64,000 bases of DNA. It comes from Arthrinium phaeospermum. Taxonomy: Eukaryota; Ascomycota; Sordariomycetes; Amphisphaeriales; Apiosporaceae. The stretch is from the NCBI GenBank assembly GCA_006503535.1, contig QYRS01000006.1, positions 62,001-126,000 on the forward strand. The letters run 5' to 3'. Shown here piece after piece: positions 21,315-31,926 of the stretch. The translations under genes and the position numbers were made by a program. Position 1 is the first letter of the stretch, and the number at the start of each line of letters is the position of its first letter. The notes beneath the pieces were generated by a model. That model had not been told where the DNA came from and did not search any database. It worked only from the letters and a program-made list of their open reading frames with translations.

Positions 21315-23255
21315 TGTTGTCTATCTCACGCCCTGGTTCTCGTCAAGCTTCTATACCTCTCCAGTGAAGTTATCCCATTTGAAAGGCGAGCAAAAGCGAA
21401 GCCGGTATATCGTTACGCGAGTGCTCGATCGATGTCAGGCATACGATGAGAATGGCGTATTCGGAGATCACTGGACTCAAACACGCCCTGGGAATGTTGG
21501 GGGCCAAAGCCAACGCACTCGAACAAGGCACATTCTCCCTACACACTTGTGTAGATGCCAAGGCAGGGTCATGCGCCTGTAGCCTATCAGGATGTAACAC
21601 GGTAGGGACCCCGGCTCCTTGATCCACGGCTGGCCCTCGATTGGTCAGACAGGCAATTGATTCAATCTCCACTCTGGGGCGTAGCTATGTACGCAATGTT
21701 GCAGCGAGGCAGATATTGTGGATGTACCACATGTGCTGTGCATTGAGTAGGGTCCGAATCTACACTACCAATGTACTCCAGCCAAAAGTCTTGATCGATA
21801 TCGAGCAAATGAAGTAATATTTCTGAGTATAGCGACAGATGGGACTGAAATTTGCGCATGAATTTCGTTGGTCTTGTTTTATCTATGTACAGATCCGTCT
21901 TTGCATCGCATTTGCTCCTTATCCCCATCATCCCTATTATTCTATATACAACCTAAACAGGTATACCATCTTCTTTGCGCCGGCGTCCGAATGCCCGCAG
22001 TTGGTGTGTCTTTCATTTTTGGGTGGCTTCGATTTCTTGTTTCCTGAAAACGGAAGAGTGTGATTGATTGGGGGGTCAGGGTCCTGCTTCCACCCTTCTA
22101 GGCGGTCCTTTCGCAGTGAACTGGTACCGTTCGTTCCTCGGTCAGCGGCAGTACAGTGCGAGTCTCAGAGCGCGACATACCTCTTCTGCTCCTTTCGGGA
22201 GGAGCTCTTGTGTTCTTGGCCCTTTGTCATTTTGGGACAATCTTCGTATAAAAGTCAAGAATTGGTGCGTTTCGCAAGTAAAGTGGGTGCCGGATGATGG
22301 ATTTGAATTGCATCTTTCAAGAACATTCTGAATAGTCGATGGAAACCTACTCTTAAATACATGCTCAAATCCCATAATAAGAAGCTAGAGTAGGAAAAGG
22401 GGGTTGTTAGAGTACGCCGTTGCGAATGTCTTCAAACACTTCTGTGATGAGTGGTGGTGACTGCGACTTTGCAAGCTGGCACGCAAAGCGGGACCCTCAC
22501 AACTGGGTGCTGCCCTCTACCTAGAATTTGACATCCGGCGGAAATCAATTAGCGACAGACTGGCCGATGCACTAACAGCCGCTTCAATTGGCCAAGTCTT
22601 CTCGCACTTCCTCTTGTATAGGCGATTTCGCCAAAATTGGACGACAGTACGTTGCCAGATAATACGAAACTTACACTGTACTTACACACCTGTGTGAATC
22701 TCGTCTGGGCAACTTCGCGGTTGTGTAGAACCCCGCCATCAGGTGATGGCGCTGGCCAGGGTCTATTGGTTCACGTTACGCGGGGGTTACAGGCCAAGCT
22801 CTCCCCGGCTCTGCTGTAAGTAGACCGCTCCTCTTCTCGAGGCCACGCCACAATAGCATTGTGGTATCAGGGGTGTGATTACGCCTGACAACTCGGGCGC
22901 GCACGACGCACGACGATGCAAGCCCACGCTTGATGACCTCGCTGTGCCTGAAATCGCAGAGTGGCTGATTAGCCCGGCGTGTAAGTACGCCTTGCGGTCG
23001 AGGCATCAGAACAACAATCGAGAGATGTGTTGCGCGCTACTCCATTTTATGATCATGAATTCGCCACCCAAGTTGCCTTCTTCCGTGATGAATAAATCAT
23101 TCTTAACCCGGACGGCAGCCACCCAACCTCCTACCACGAGGTTGTAGCAACTCAGTCACTCTTTTATGAGTGTGGTGTTGTGACTCACCTACACGCACAA
23201 ACTTTCGGCCTCGCCCGTCGGGTAACTCTACTTTAGTGGTTTCCCCAGCCCTGGA
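21315..23255. other. Intergenic, 1.9 kb, between two zinc-finger paralogues
   Basis: A divergent gap between paralogues A and B. Short open frames (22064-22331 and 22875-23147) lack domains. It may hold both promoters; no repeat or element was recognised. Confidence 0.5.
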
Positions 23256-24380
23256 ATGTCGGACTTTCAGCGACCCAATGCACCGCCAGCATGCGGGGGC
23301 GGCGGTCCACTAGCAGGAGACCCCCAAAACTCCAGGGAGGACCCCGCGGAAGATGAACTCTCTGGCCAAGGCGCCCAATCTGAACCTCGCAACTCGTACA
23401 TCTTTCAGCAGGCTCTGCTCCTCGCATCGTGGTGCTTCTTTTGGTGCCCGAAATCCATCAAATCAGAGTCCGAGCCAGATTTCAATCAAATATTCGTCGA
23501 TGCCGTCCAGTGGGTAATTGAAGCTCAAGGCCAGACCCAGGACCAGGACCAGGGCCAGAGCGACACTGGTTCGGGCGGTGCCGGGTCTAGCGGCACTGGC
23601 CAACAACCGTCATTTGGAGGAACCACCGTTACCAATTCCTCCTCTAGCGGTGCACCTTCGCAGCAGCATCACGACTTGCAGAAAGGAGATGGCGACGGAC
23701 AGGATCCCGATCCCGATCGTGGAGGTGGAGGTGGAGGCGGAGGCGGAGGCGGAGGCAAGAAATCGCATCACAACAAGACTTCGGTCATGTCTGCTCGCCA
23801 GTCCGGTCTCCAATTTGCATGCCCATACCTCTTGAGGGGGAACTTGAGGGAGCATTGCTGCCGTGGATTCAATCGGATCGGAGACGTGAGGCAGCATCTT
23901 TGGCGACGCCATCGGCAACCCACTCACTATTGCCCGACCTGCGGGCTAGCCTTCGGTAACGAACAGAACTCCACGGATCATATCACCCAACGAACATGCG
24001 CGCCAGCTAATTTTCATCACCCTGGGATGACCTCAGATCAATGGATTGATATCTGCGACCGCGCCCAAGCCGCGCCACACACTGTTGCCGGAGGGGATGC
24101 CGCGCGATGGTATTTGATCTGGGAGGTGCTCTTCCCGGGTGTCCCGCGACCTTCTTCGCCGTATATTGACGGCTCAATCTTCATGATGCGTTTCCGCCAT
24201 GTCGTCCAAGGGTTCTTGGGAGATGGGTCCGGCTGGGGCCTGGTTTACGATTTTGTTCCTTGGGATGTGCCCAACGTCCATCCCGACTACCGACAGGCGC
24301 TCCACAACGCCTTTGAGGATCTAATCAGGAGGCTCATCGTACGCGCGGAAGAAGAGGATAGGTCAAACGACGCCACCTGA
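23256..24380 (+). CDS. C2H2-like zinc-finger protein, paralogue B
   Basis: Single exon, 374 aa, from ATG 23256. The N-terminal third is low-complexity (Gln/Asp-rich, then an uninterrupted 11-Gly run at about residue 155-167). The domain follows: ACPYLLRGNLREHCC, then GDVRQHLWRRH, THYCPTCGLAFGN and DHITQRTC, and the family's second segment RWYLIWEVLFPGVPRP. Spacing and order match paralogues A and C. No signal peptide or membrane segment is seen. Function is unknown; nucleic-acid binding is inferred from the zinc ligands. It lies upstream of a HET-domain gene on the same strand. Confidence 0.82.
   Translation: MSDFQRPNAPPACGGGGPLAGDPQNSREDPAEDELSGQGAQSEPRNSYIFQQALLLASWCFFWCPKSIKSESEPDFNQIFVDAVQWVIEAQGQTQDQDQGQSDTGSGGAGSSGTGQQPSFGGTTVTNSSSSGAPSQQHHDLQKGDGDGQDPDPDRGGGGGGGGGGGGKKSHHNKTSVMSARQSGLQFACPYLLRGNLREHCCRGFNRIGDVRQHLWRRHRQPTHYCPTCGLAFGNEQNSTDHITQRTCAPANFHHPGMTSDQWIDICDRAQAAPHTVAGGDAARWYLIWEVLFPGVPRPSSPYIDGSIFMMRFRHVVQGFLGDGSGWGLVYDFVPWDVPNVHPDYRQALHNAFEDLIRRLIVRAEEEDRSNDAT
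23721..23756 (+). repeat. GGAGGT/GGAGGC tandem repeat encoding poly-Gly
   Basis: Six-base units within paralogue B encode the Gly run. The repeat is likely to vary in length between strains. Confidence 0.7.
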
Positions 24381-25387
24381 CTGGCTATGATTGACTCAAT
24401 CAGACAGCTATTTACCACGAAAGAATTGGGGGCGTTTTTCTTTTTCTTGTCCTGTATATAACTAGACATTGAGTCTTCTTTCACGGTGATACCTCCAGGT
24501 ACTATGGACTACGATTAAGCAAGGAAATGAATCAATCGCATGACGTCTCCCGATGGAAAACGGGAGGTGGCACGGCGCCTAACTCTTTACTCTATCGGTT
24601 TGATGACTCCCAATGTACCAACCACACTTAACGTGAAATGTGGAATTGGAGACATGGCTGACTTCTCCAATTAGATACCGCGCCAAGACACGGTAGCGTC
24701 TCAAGGGTAATGCCAGATGCTCCAGACACCAGATGCTCAAAATGCACCAACGCATCCCTTGATCCGCACAAATGATTTGGCGGAAGGCGCATTCCGTTCA
24801 GGAAGAGAAACCAGTCAATGGTGCATCAAGACCTCCAAACGCCCGTCTAATATGACATCCAACCCTCTGGGAGAAAAGTTGGAACTCTGAGATCCGTTCC
24901 AGGTGAGTTGCTCACACCGAGGGAAGGGCAACTCGGGCTTGGCTGTTCAGGTGATCTCATTCTTACATACAGCCATAACATGCAGGTTTGATAGGATGGG
25001 GCTAAACAGGTTGTGAGACTATGCACATAAGCCACCAAGCGTTACCCAGCCCAGCGCACAGTCGTGCGCGGAGGTGCACATAGCTGGATGACCCCTCCAT
25101 CGCCCCTGCTGATCCATTTCAGCCCTACACGTCGTGATCTGCGTACTCCAATCAAGTCTCGATGGCCCCGACGTAATTGAAGCAGAGCTTCCTGTCCTGT
25201 CTGGCTCGATATATAATGCCCCCTCACGAAAGCAGTCCTGGAGTGTGTGCAGAAATTTGCCACCTCGTCCCCCTTTTCCTAGACACCCAGCTCAACGTAA
25301 CGTTTGCCCGTTTTCAATTGTTTGCATCTCGCCACCAACTCCTTCTTTGTGTACGGCCACAGATGCCCAGTTACGGCTCGTCTGGCC
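24381..25387. other. Intergenic, 1.0 kb, upstream of the HET gene
   Basis: No domain-bearing frame. The open frame of the HET gene extends left to 25304 but without an ATG. Promoter of the HET gene presumed. Confidence 0.5.
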
Positions 25388-26689
25388 ATGAGACTAATAC
25401 ACACATCGACGCTGGAACTTCGATGGCTTACCGAAGACGAACCCACACCGCCATATGCTGCCCTTTCCCATTGTTGGGGTAGCGAAGAAGTGGTGTACGA
25501 CGACCTTCGCAGTAATACGCGGGACTGGACGCAGAAATGTGGCTTCCGGAAACTTTTGGGCGCCTGCCGCGAAGCTTTTGGTAGTCATAAGCTGGACTGG
25601 CTCTGGGCTGACACTGTCTGCATCGATCGTTCGTCAAGCGCCGAGCTGTCAGAGTCCATCAATTCCATGTACCGTTGGTATCGCAATTGCACCGTCTGTC
25701 TTGCCTATTTGGATGACCTATGTACTACCTCTGGCCCACCTGAGGACCTTCTGGTGAGTTCCCAATGGATGCGGCGATCCTGGACCCTGATTGAACTCGT
25801 CGCTCCACGGAAACTGGAGTTTTATACTTCGAAATGGTCACTCGTTGGAACCAAGGCCTCCCTCCTATCGACGCTTTCCCGCATCACGCAGGTTGACCAG
25901 ACTGTTCTTGAGGATGCCGAGACCCTAGGTGAAATCTCCATTGGGAAAAGAATGTCCTGGGCTGCACACCGGTCCGCTCGTAGGACGGAGGACATTGCCT
26001 ACTCGCTCCTCGGTATATTTGGCGTCAGCATGCCAGTCATTTACGGCGAGGGACCCCGATCGTTTATCCGCTTGCAAGAGGAACTACTCAAGACGTCCAA
26101 TGACGCATCTCTATTCGCATGGAAAGCGGCCGATGACCAGGAGTACCGTGGCATTTACGCCAGATCACCGTTGGAGTTTGGACATCTAAATTCACCGGAG
26201 TTCGCCGCCACACCTTGGCGGCTACCAACGGGCCTGATATCGACATTTTCAACCATGAGCTTGGCCTGCAGCTCCGGACCAAACCGACGTGAAGGAGAGG
26301 TCTTGATGCCACTCACCGAGAATCCCGGAGAGGGATTCATGGGCATCAAATTGCGTATGTGGAAGGGGGAGTTGGTTCGGTGTAATCCCCAACAGTACTT
26401 TTACGTTTCTATCAACGTCCCCTCCAGTACTCAACAGGTGCCGGTGGCCCGGGACGTCGATACGACGAGTTCAAAGTTAATCAGCCAATCCGTGACGAAT
26501 GAACCACAACAACAGATCGTCCAGATCGCCAACGCACATTACGGGAACTCGCTCTTCACTACTGAGCACGAGCCCTTCAGCTTCCAGCCCCTGGAACTGG
26601 CTACTACCGCCCGCATCCGGGTGACGAGACAGAGTCTGAACGGACAGGACACGTTTTGTCCGCTGCTGCCCAATCATCAACATGCATGA
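25388..26689 (+). CDS. HET-domain (heterokaryon incompatibility) protein 1
   Basis: Start chosen at ATG 25388 because MRLIHTSTLELRWLTEDE is the standard HET opening; 433 aa, one exon. HET motifs in order: YAALSHCWG, then LDWLWADTVCIDRSS, SMYRWYRNC and the W-rich RRSWTLIELVAP. The next block (RRTEDIAYSLLGIFGVSMP, then IYGEG and NDASLFAW) is the usual HET-E/HET-D type continuation. HET domains trigger programmed cell death when incompatible hyphae fuse. No NACHT or WD40 part follows, so this is a stand-alone HET protein. Its stop overlaps the ATG of the next gene by four bases (ATGA), very unusual in a fungus. Either the neighbour starts further in, or the two are one spliced gene. Confidence 0.88.
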   Translation: MRLIHTSTLELRWLTEDEPTPPYAALSHCWGSEEVVYDDLRSNTRDWTQKCGFRKLLGACREAFGSHKLDWLWADTVCIDRSSSAELSESINSMYRWYRNCTVCLAYLDDLCTTSGPPEDLLVSSQWMRRSWTLIELVAPRKLEFYTSKWSLVGTKASLLSTLSRITQVDQTVLEDAETLGEISIGKRMSWAAHRSARRTEDIAYSLLGIFGVSMPVIYGEGPRSFIRLQEELLKTSNDASLFAWKAADDQEYRGIYARSPLEFGHLNSPEFAATPWRLPTGLISTFSTMSLACSSGPNRREGEVLMPLTENPGEGFMGIKLRMWKGELVRCNPQQYFYVSINVPSSTQQVPVARDVDTTSSKLISQSVTNEPQQQIVQIANAHYGNSLFTTEHEPFSFQPLELATTARIRVTRQSLNGQDTFCPLLPNHQHA

Positions 26690-27777
26690 GTCGTCTTAGG
26701 GGGCCTTCTCTGCGACACACGGTGGGAACAGAAGAGACATCGGTCGCCACACCGAAAGACGATAGTACGTCCGTTCCCTCGGACGCGGAGGAGGACGACG
26801 ACGACGAGTCCGAGGAGGCCAGTGATTACGAGAGCTACCTTTTCCTTTCTCCGTCGCTGGAAAGCCAGCCCATGGACCTGGCCCCTCCTTTTGCAGTGCT
26901 GACGGATGCATTGGCCACAACGGCATTGGATCGCTTCACCACATGGGTGACGGGCCACACGGCTTGCTGCAAGCGGACACAGACTTCAGAAGCCCCCACC
27001 GTCCGCAAACGCATCAAGGCCGACGACTTCCTGGAGCACATCCCGATCGAGTCTCGGGAGCCCCCCGAAGAGGGGGACACGATCATAGTGGATGTGCCGA
27101 GAACGAGATCGTTTGCTTGTCCCTTTTATCTTCGCGACAAGGAACAGCATTTTGGGTGTCTCACCCGCGCCGACCTCGAGACCATCCGGGATCTCAAGAG
27201 GCATCTGTGGACCGCGCACCGTCAGCCTTACTACTGTCCTACATGCGGCATGACGTTCGCTAGAGGTTTAACCCGGGATGAACACATCAGAGCTCGTGCT
27301 TGCAGCCGGCAGCAATGGAAAGGAAATCCCCCGGGTCTTTCCGAGGGCCAACTTCAACAGCTGGCGAAACGGTGCAGGTCCAGCATCTCGGAGGTAGATC
27401 AATGGTTTGGAATATGCCATCTGATCTTCCCCGAGACAGATACGCCGTCACCGTCCACCCCAAAGGTGCCCCAGACGCCCTATCTGGCCGGGAAGTTTGA
27501 GTTTGCCGTCTGCGTTGCCCGAGGCTACTGGGCTAGAGAGGGCAAGCAGGTCATTGCCGACTTCCTCGAGCAACGGAATCTGCGGGACTACGAGGTGCCC
27601 GACGAGGAGAGAAACCTCTCGGCGCTGTACCACATCATCCTCAACAGCGTGGTGGATCGATTGGTGCAACAGCTGAGGGACGACGAACAAGAAGATTGCA
27701 ACGCCGTCGAGCCGAGGCGCATGACTCTGAGCAATAGGCTGTCCTCTTTCCGGAAGTTTTGTTCCAAGATGATGTAA
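26686..27777 (+). CDS. C2H2-like zinc-finger protein, paralogue C
   Basis: Single exon of 363 aa from ATG 26686. An acidic stretch (DAEEDDDDESEE) precedes the domain: FACPFYLRDKEQHFGC, then RDLKRHLWTAH, YYCPTCGMTFARG and DEHIRARAC, and the second segment DQWFGICHLIFPETDTP. It is the third member of the local family after 19.6 and 23.3 kb. Its start overlaps the stop of the HET gene by ATGA. The next in-frame Met is near residue 63, still before the zinc ligands, so the start is uncertain. Candidate function: nuclear nucleic-acid binding, inferred only from ligands and acidic/basic patches. Confidence 0.78.
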   Translation: MSRLRGPSLRHTVGTEETSVATPKDDSTSVPSDAEEDDDDESEEASDYESYLFLSPSLESQPMDLAPPFAVLTDALATTALDRFTTWVTGHTACCKRTQTSEAPTVRKRIKADDFLEHIPIESREPPEEGDTIIVDVPRTRSFACPFYLRDKEQHFGCLTRADLETIRDLKRHLWTAHRQPYYCPTCGMTFARGLTRDEHIRARACSRQQWKGNPPGLSEGQLQQLAKRCRSSISEVDQWFGICHLIFPETDTPSPSTPKVPQTPYLAGKFEFAVCVARGYWAREGKQVIADFLEQRNLRDYEVPDEERNLSALYHIILNSVVDRLVQQLRDDEQEDCNAVEPRRMTLSNRLSSFRKFCSKMM

Positions 27778-28552
27778 AGTCAGCCTAGTGTGATGGTGGG
27801 CGTTTTGGGAACGTTCTACTTGCTACTGTGACCACAGATGGGTTTCTTTCTTTTTACAAGGCTCGTGTTTAGATACTGTGATCGGTAGCCTCAGTTTTAA
27901 TATGGCATACCTATTCCTCTATTTGAGATGATCCATGGCAACATTGAGTATGATTTGTGTTTGGAAGTTTGAACTCGGAATCAAGTATTTTAGTCTGATT
28001 ACATCACTGGATCCAAGGAAAAATGTATATACGAGATATTGACATGTTGAATGATACTGCTTATGACACCATGGTGTACTGCCTCGCTATGTATTCCTGG
28101 AAGAAGATTGCTTTCCCGGGACTTGCGGCAGATGTAGTAGCTGGATAGAACCATGAGCAATAAGAGACATGAACCGTTCACGACGAATACCTTATGTTCA
28201 GTTTATGCCCAGCATATGTTCTACTCTTTGGACATCAATTGACTGCCATTTGTTGGCCCAATTCTGCCTGAGGTGCTGATTGGAGGAAAGAGCATTCAAT
28301 GCACCACTGATTCCCTGGCAACCAAATCGCACCTTCCATCCCAACAATTAGGAAAAGGCAAGCGCGTTCAGGCAGCATCCAGCGCGATTAGGTGATATTT
28401 GACCATTGAATAACTGCAATCGCCCCGCCGATTGATCAATCCCAATTGATTGATCTTGGTTTCTCTTGATTTCTCCCAAAACCACAATTTCGGCCAATCC
28501 CCTCGTCGCGCTTCGCCTACTGAGAACCGCCCGCGTGACACATCACTCCATC
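27778..28552. other. Intergenic, 0.8 kb
   Basis: AT-rich gap before the DUF7918-type gene. A short minus-strand frame at 27999-28181 has no domain. I see nothing else. Confidence 0.5.
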
Positions 28553-29581
28553 ATGGCCATCATCGAAGACGTCCCCGGCGTCGAAATCAGCATCCACGTC
28601 GCTGGTGCCCCCGCCAAGGAGCACGTCGATCCCGAGCCGGACGAGATGCCCAACAAGTGCTTCCTCTCGTCGGCCTACATCGAATGCGTCGACAACCAGG
28701 CGTTTTCCTTCCGCTACAAGGTGGACAAGACGTACGACTGGGGCCACAAGAACCACTGGCTGAAGCTGAACTTCTACCTTGGCGCCAAGCGGTGCAAGAG
28801 CTCCCTGATCAAGGCATCGTCGACGCGGTCCCAACCTGCCACCGGAGAGGTCCAAAACCAGGTCGAGTTCAACGCGAGCACCAACAAGTGGTACAGTCAC
28901 AAGTTTGTCTTCAACGCGGTCGAGAAGGGTAGGCCTCCCTGCTGCAAATCTACGTTCCCACTAACCCAGTAGCTCAGTTGATGACGCCGACAAGAAGAGA
29001 GTCGAAGAGGACAAGAAGATCGCAAAAGACCTCGGCGTTCTCAAGGTAGAGGTGTGGCGCTGCACAGTCCGCCCTGACCATGACCAGCCGTCAAGGGCCC
29101 AGAAGTCCAGTGCATCCAAGGGTCCATCCGGCCGCGGCCTTCCTCCCATTGCCGAAAAGGCGTTCAAGGGCAAGGAGATCTCCCACGGCGCTAGGTAAGC
29201 TGCCTTATGCCGGCCCACGTTTCATCTAATCGGTCTCCTAATCAACATGTGCATAGCCTCGATGAAGGGGAGCCCGTCGAAAACAGTCCGTCCCAGAGCC
29301 CCTCTCGCCAGCGATACTTGACATGGAAACTCCCAGAGGACAACGGGCCACTCGCGGTTTACATGTTCAAGTACCGTTCGAGGGAGGCGCTGAAGAAGGA
29401 GTGGATTATTCCACGAAGCCGATCGCCTTCGCCTATACCGGATAGGACGGCGGAACCGAAGTCGGCTGTCAAGCGGGAATGCAGTGTCGAGCTGGACGTT
29501 GCTTCGGTCAAGTCCAAGCGGAAGCGAGCCAAGACCGATGAGGATGATGATTTGCCGGTGGTAGATCTCACTGGACTGTGA
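28553..29581 (+). CDS. DUF7918-type fungal protein
   Basis: Three exons (28553-28928, 28978-29194, 29257-29581) give 305 aa. The N-terminus (VPGVEISIHVAGAPAKEHVD...CFLSSAYIECVDNQAFSF) matches the fungal DUF7918 pattern: a beta-rich domain with a conserved C-(S)-x-Y-I-E segment and a later W-(K)-R/C block (VEVWRCTV). The C-terminal quarter is Ser/Pro-rich and basic (SKRKRAKTDEDDD), a likely nuclear localisation signal. The molecular function of the family is unknown. It is isolated on the plus strand between the HET/zinc-finger group and an SDR. The domain call rests on my pattern recognition and should be treated as probable. Confidence 0.72.
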
Positions 29582-30058
29582 TTAAGAGAGTGGGATAGCT
29601 GATGACTGAAAGGTTTGCTCAAGGGTTATGTCAACGACACCGAGAACGTTTGCTTGGTACAACGGTGTCGTATTGTCAGCAGAATGATCGTCGCCTCCGG
29701 TCGTTCCATGTGGTTCAAGCTTGTTATCGCTGGTTATCCAGCTATTACGTTAGTCCAGTTCTAGCTTGCTGTCAAATGACATATTGTTCGGCCTCATTGT
29801 GGAATGATCTCGTGTGACGAGCGTGGTTGGTGGTTCATATGCTTACTACCTTGCCCCCCGGCAGCAGTGGGGCTTGTGATGCAGCTGATCGGACATAGCG
29901 AATGAGCGCTGCGCCCATTAGTGACAATCGCCGACGGCGCAAACATACAAATGGTAAATCGTAGACAGAGATCATACATCAAAGAGCAAGAGGTCAGTGT
30001 TGAGACTGATCAGTGATTTTTCAATTTCAATTTAGCTCATCTATCCCACAATTTGGCA
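29582..30058. other. Intergenic, 0.5 kb
   Basis: Contains the 3' end of the DUF7918-type gene and the promoter of the SDR at 30059. Nothing else seen. Confidence 0.5.
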
Positions 30059-31050
30059 ATGTCGTCATACCCGCCGCGGGCGCCTGAGAATGGTAGGTCA
30101 ACAACAGCCGCTGCCCCTCGTTCACGACCACCGCCTCCTAGCCAGGCACTAACAGTAGCTCAGGCGCCAACTTCACGTCCAAGATCCACACGGAGCCATA
30201 CCCGTACATCAGCCAGTCCCAGCATGCGGGGCACAACGTCCTGATCACGGGCGGCGCGCGGGGCATCGGGCGCGCCCTGGCCCTGGCCTTTGCCCGCGCC
30301 GGCGCCGCGGGCATCGCGGTGGCCGACCTCTCGGAAGAAGCGTTCGGCAACCTGGCGAGCGACCTGCTGGGCGCGGCCAAGTCGCGGGGGCACGACTACC
30401 CGCAGCTCATCCTGCACCAGCTGGACGTGACGGACGAGGGCAGCGTCAAGAAGTGCGCGGCGCTGGTGGCCGAGGAGTTTCGGGGCCGCCTGGATGTCCT
30501 GGTGAATAACGCGGGGTACATGACGCCCGCGCGGGCGGTGCCGGAGTCGGACGCGGGGACGTGGTGGCGCACGTTCGAGGTTAATCTGAAGGGGCCTTAC
30601 TTGATGAGCAAGTATTTCGTGCCGCTCCTCCTCGGGTCTTCTTCGTTTTCTGGGGGACAGACAGAGGGAGGGCAGATGATAAACATCAACAGCGTCGCGG
30701 CGCACAACCTGCGGCCCCAGGCGAGCGCGTACGGGACCAGCAAGCTGGCGGCGCTGAAGCTGACCGAGTTCCTGATGGTCGAGGCGGGGCAGCAGGGGTT
30801 GCTGGCGTACTCGGTGCACCCGGGCGGCGTCTTGACGGACCTGGCGCGGGACGGGATGCCGGCCGAGACGCTCGCGGGGTTGGGGGATCGGCCGGAGCTC
30901 GTGGCCGAGACGGTGGCGTGGCTCACGAGCGAGCGGCGGGCGTGGCTCGCGGGGCGCTACGTCAGCGCGACGTGGGATATGGAGGAGCTGGTGTGGAGGA
31001 AGGGGGAGATTGTGGAGGGGGATAAGTTGAAGGTGCGCCTAGTGGTTTGA
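30059..31050 (+). CDS. Short-chain dehydrogenase/reductase (SDR)
   Basis: Exon 1 (30059-30092) and exon 2 (30164-31050) join in phase to 306 aa. The Rossmann motif TGGARGIGRALALAFARAG is followed by LDVLVNNAGYM, the catalytic Ser in NINSVAAH, and YGTSK (Tyr and Lys of YxxxK). A further cue is the HPGGVLTDLA segment. Classical SDRs oxidise or reduce alcohols and carbonyls with NAD(P). The N-terminal FTSKIHTEPYPYISQSQ segment before the Rossmann fold is shared by many fungal SDRs annotated as oxidoreductases of unknown substrate. Codon use is strongly GC3. It is not near any clustered biosynthetic gene, so no pathway is proposed. Confidence 0.87.
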
Positions 31051-31350
31051 GGAGGCAAGCCGCGACGGGTTGGATGATCAGTAGAGCGCAGGGTCTCGTG
31101 CAGCATCTAGGTGTTTGTTGTGTATTCTCTCTTCCTGGAAGCATGTTGCTCATGCAATGCGCATTGCAGATGCACGTGTGATTCTATCATCTATTTCTCT
31201 GTTTCTTATTTATCCAGCCTGTAACCCTAAACGCCTGCCTGTAAGGGTATCCATTGTAACATGTCTAATTGTCTAACCCTCGAAGTCTATTCTCGCCTTC
31301 TTTTGGTGTCTACCCCTTCATTTTCTATTGACCCTTCTCGCCCGCATTTT
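31051..31350. other. Short convergent intergenic
   Basis: 300 bases between two convergent genes, pyrimidine-rich. Only presumed 3' UTRs. Confidence 0.5.
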
Positions 31351-31926
31351 CTACGCCTCGTTCTCGGCCTCGGCCAGCCTCTCCTTCAAAAAGTTCTGGG
31401 AAAAGCGCAGGCACTGCTCGTAGGCGGTCTGGAAGCCCTGGCGCCCCCGTAGTAGGGGTCGTTGACGATCTCGGCCTTGCCCTCTCCTGAGTACTCGCCG
31501 AAGAGCATGACCTTGGCCTTTTGGGAGGAGTTCTTCTTGACGTAGCCGCGCTGCAGGTCGGACAAGTTGGAGCGGTCCATGGCGAAGATGTAGTCGAACT
31601 CGTCGAAGTCGGAGGCCCGGACCTTGCGGGCGGCGTGGGTGTAGTCGGTGATGCCGTGCTGGGCCAGGGTGCTCATCGTGCGGTCGTCGGGGTCGTCGCC
31701 CGCGTGGTAGGCGCCTAGAAACAATAAAGTTAGCGATTGATCGTGCGACGAAAAGAAGAAAAAGAAGATGCAAGGGTTGGCGCATACCGGTGCCGCAGGA
31801 GTCGACGGTGTCGATGAGGTCCTTGTACGGGGCGTCTTTGGTGAGGGAGCGGAAGACGCCCTCGGCCATGGTGCTGCGGCAGATGTTGCCGAGGCAGACA
31901 AAGAGGACGGAGACCTTTTCGGGCAT
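31351..31926 (-). CDS. Low-molecular-weight protein tyrosine phosphatase (frameshifted as given)
   Basis: Start at ATG 31926; exons 31926-31788 and 31714-31351. The P-loop VCLGNICRS (C-x5-R-S) lies near residue 13, and DPYYGG holds the acid Asp. The family usually has 150-165 aa; here 167 aa are expected. Total exon length is one base short of a multiple of three. After DPYYGG the family continuation (QGFQTAYEQCLRFS) lies in the next frame, and one additional G in the 5-base run at 31444-31448 restores it. LMW-PTPs are cytosolic and remove phosphate from tyrosine residues and small acyl or aryl phosphates. It is a housekeeping-type gene, so a real loss is less likely than a base-call error. 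Confidence 0.85.
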   Translation of the reverse strand: MPEKVSVLFVCLGNICRSTMAEGVFRSLTKDAPYKDLIDTVDSCGTGMRQPLHLLFLLFVARSIANFIVSRRLPRGRRPRRPHDEHPGPARHHRLHPRRPQGPGLRLRRVRLHLRHGPLQLVRPAARLRQEELLPKGQGHALRRVLRRGQGRDRQRPLLRGRQGFQTAYEQCLRFSQNFLKERLAEAENEA

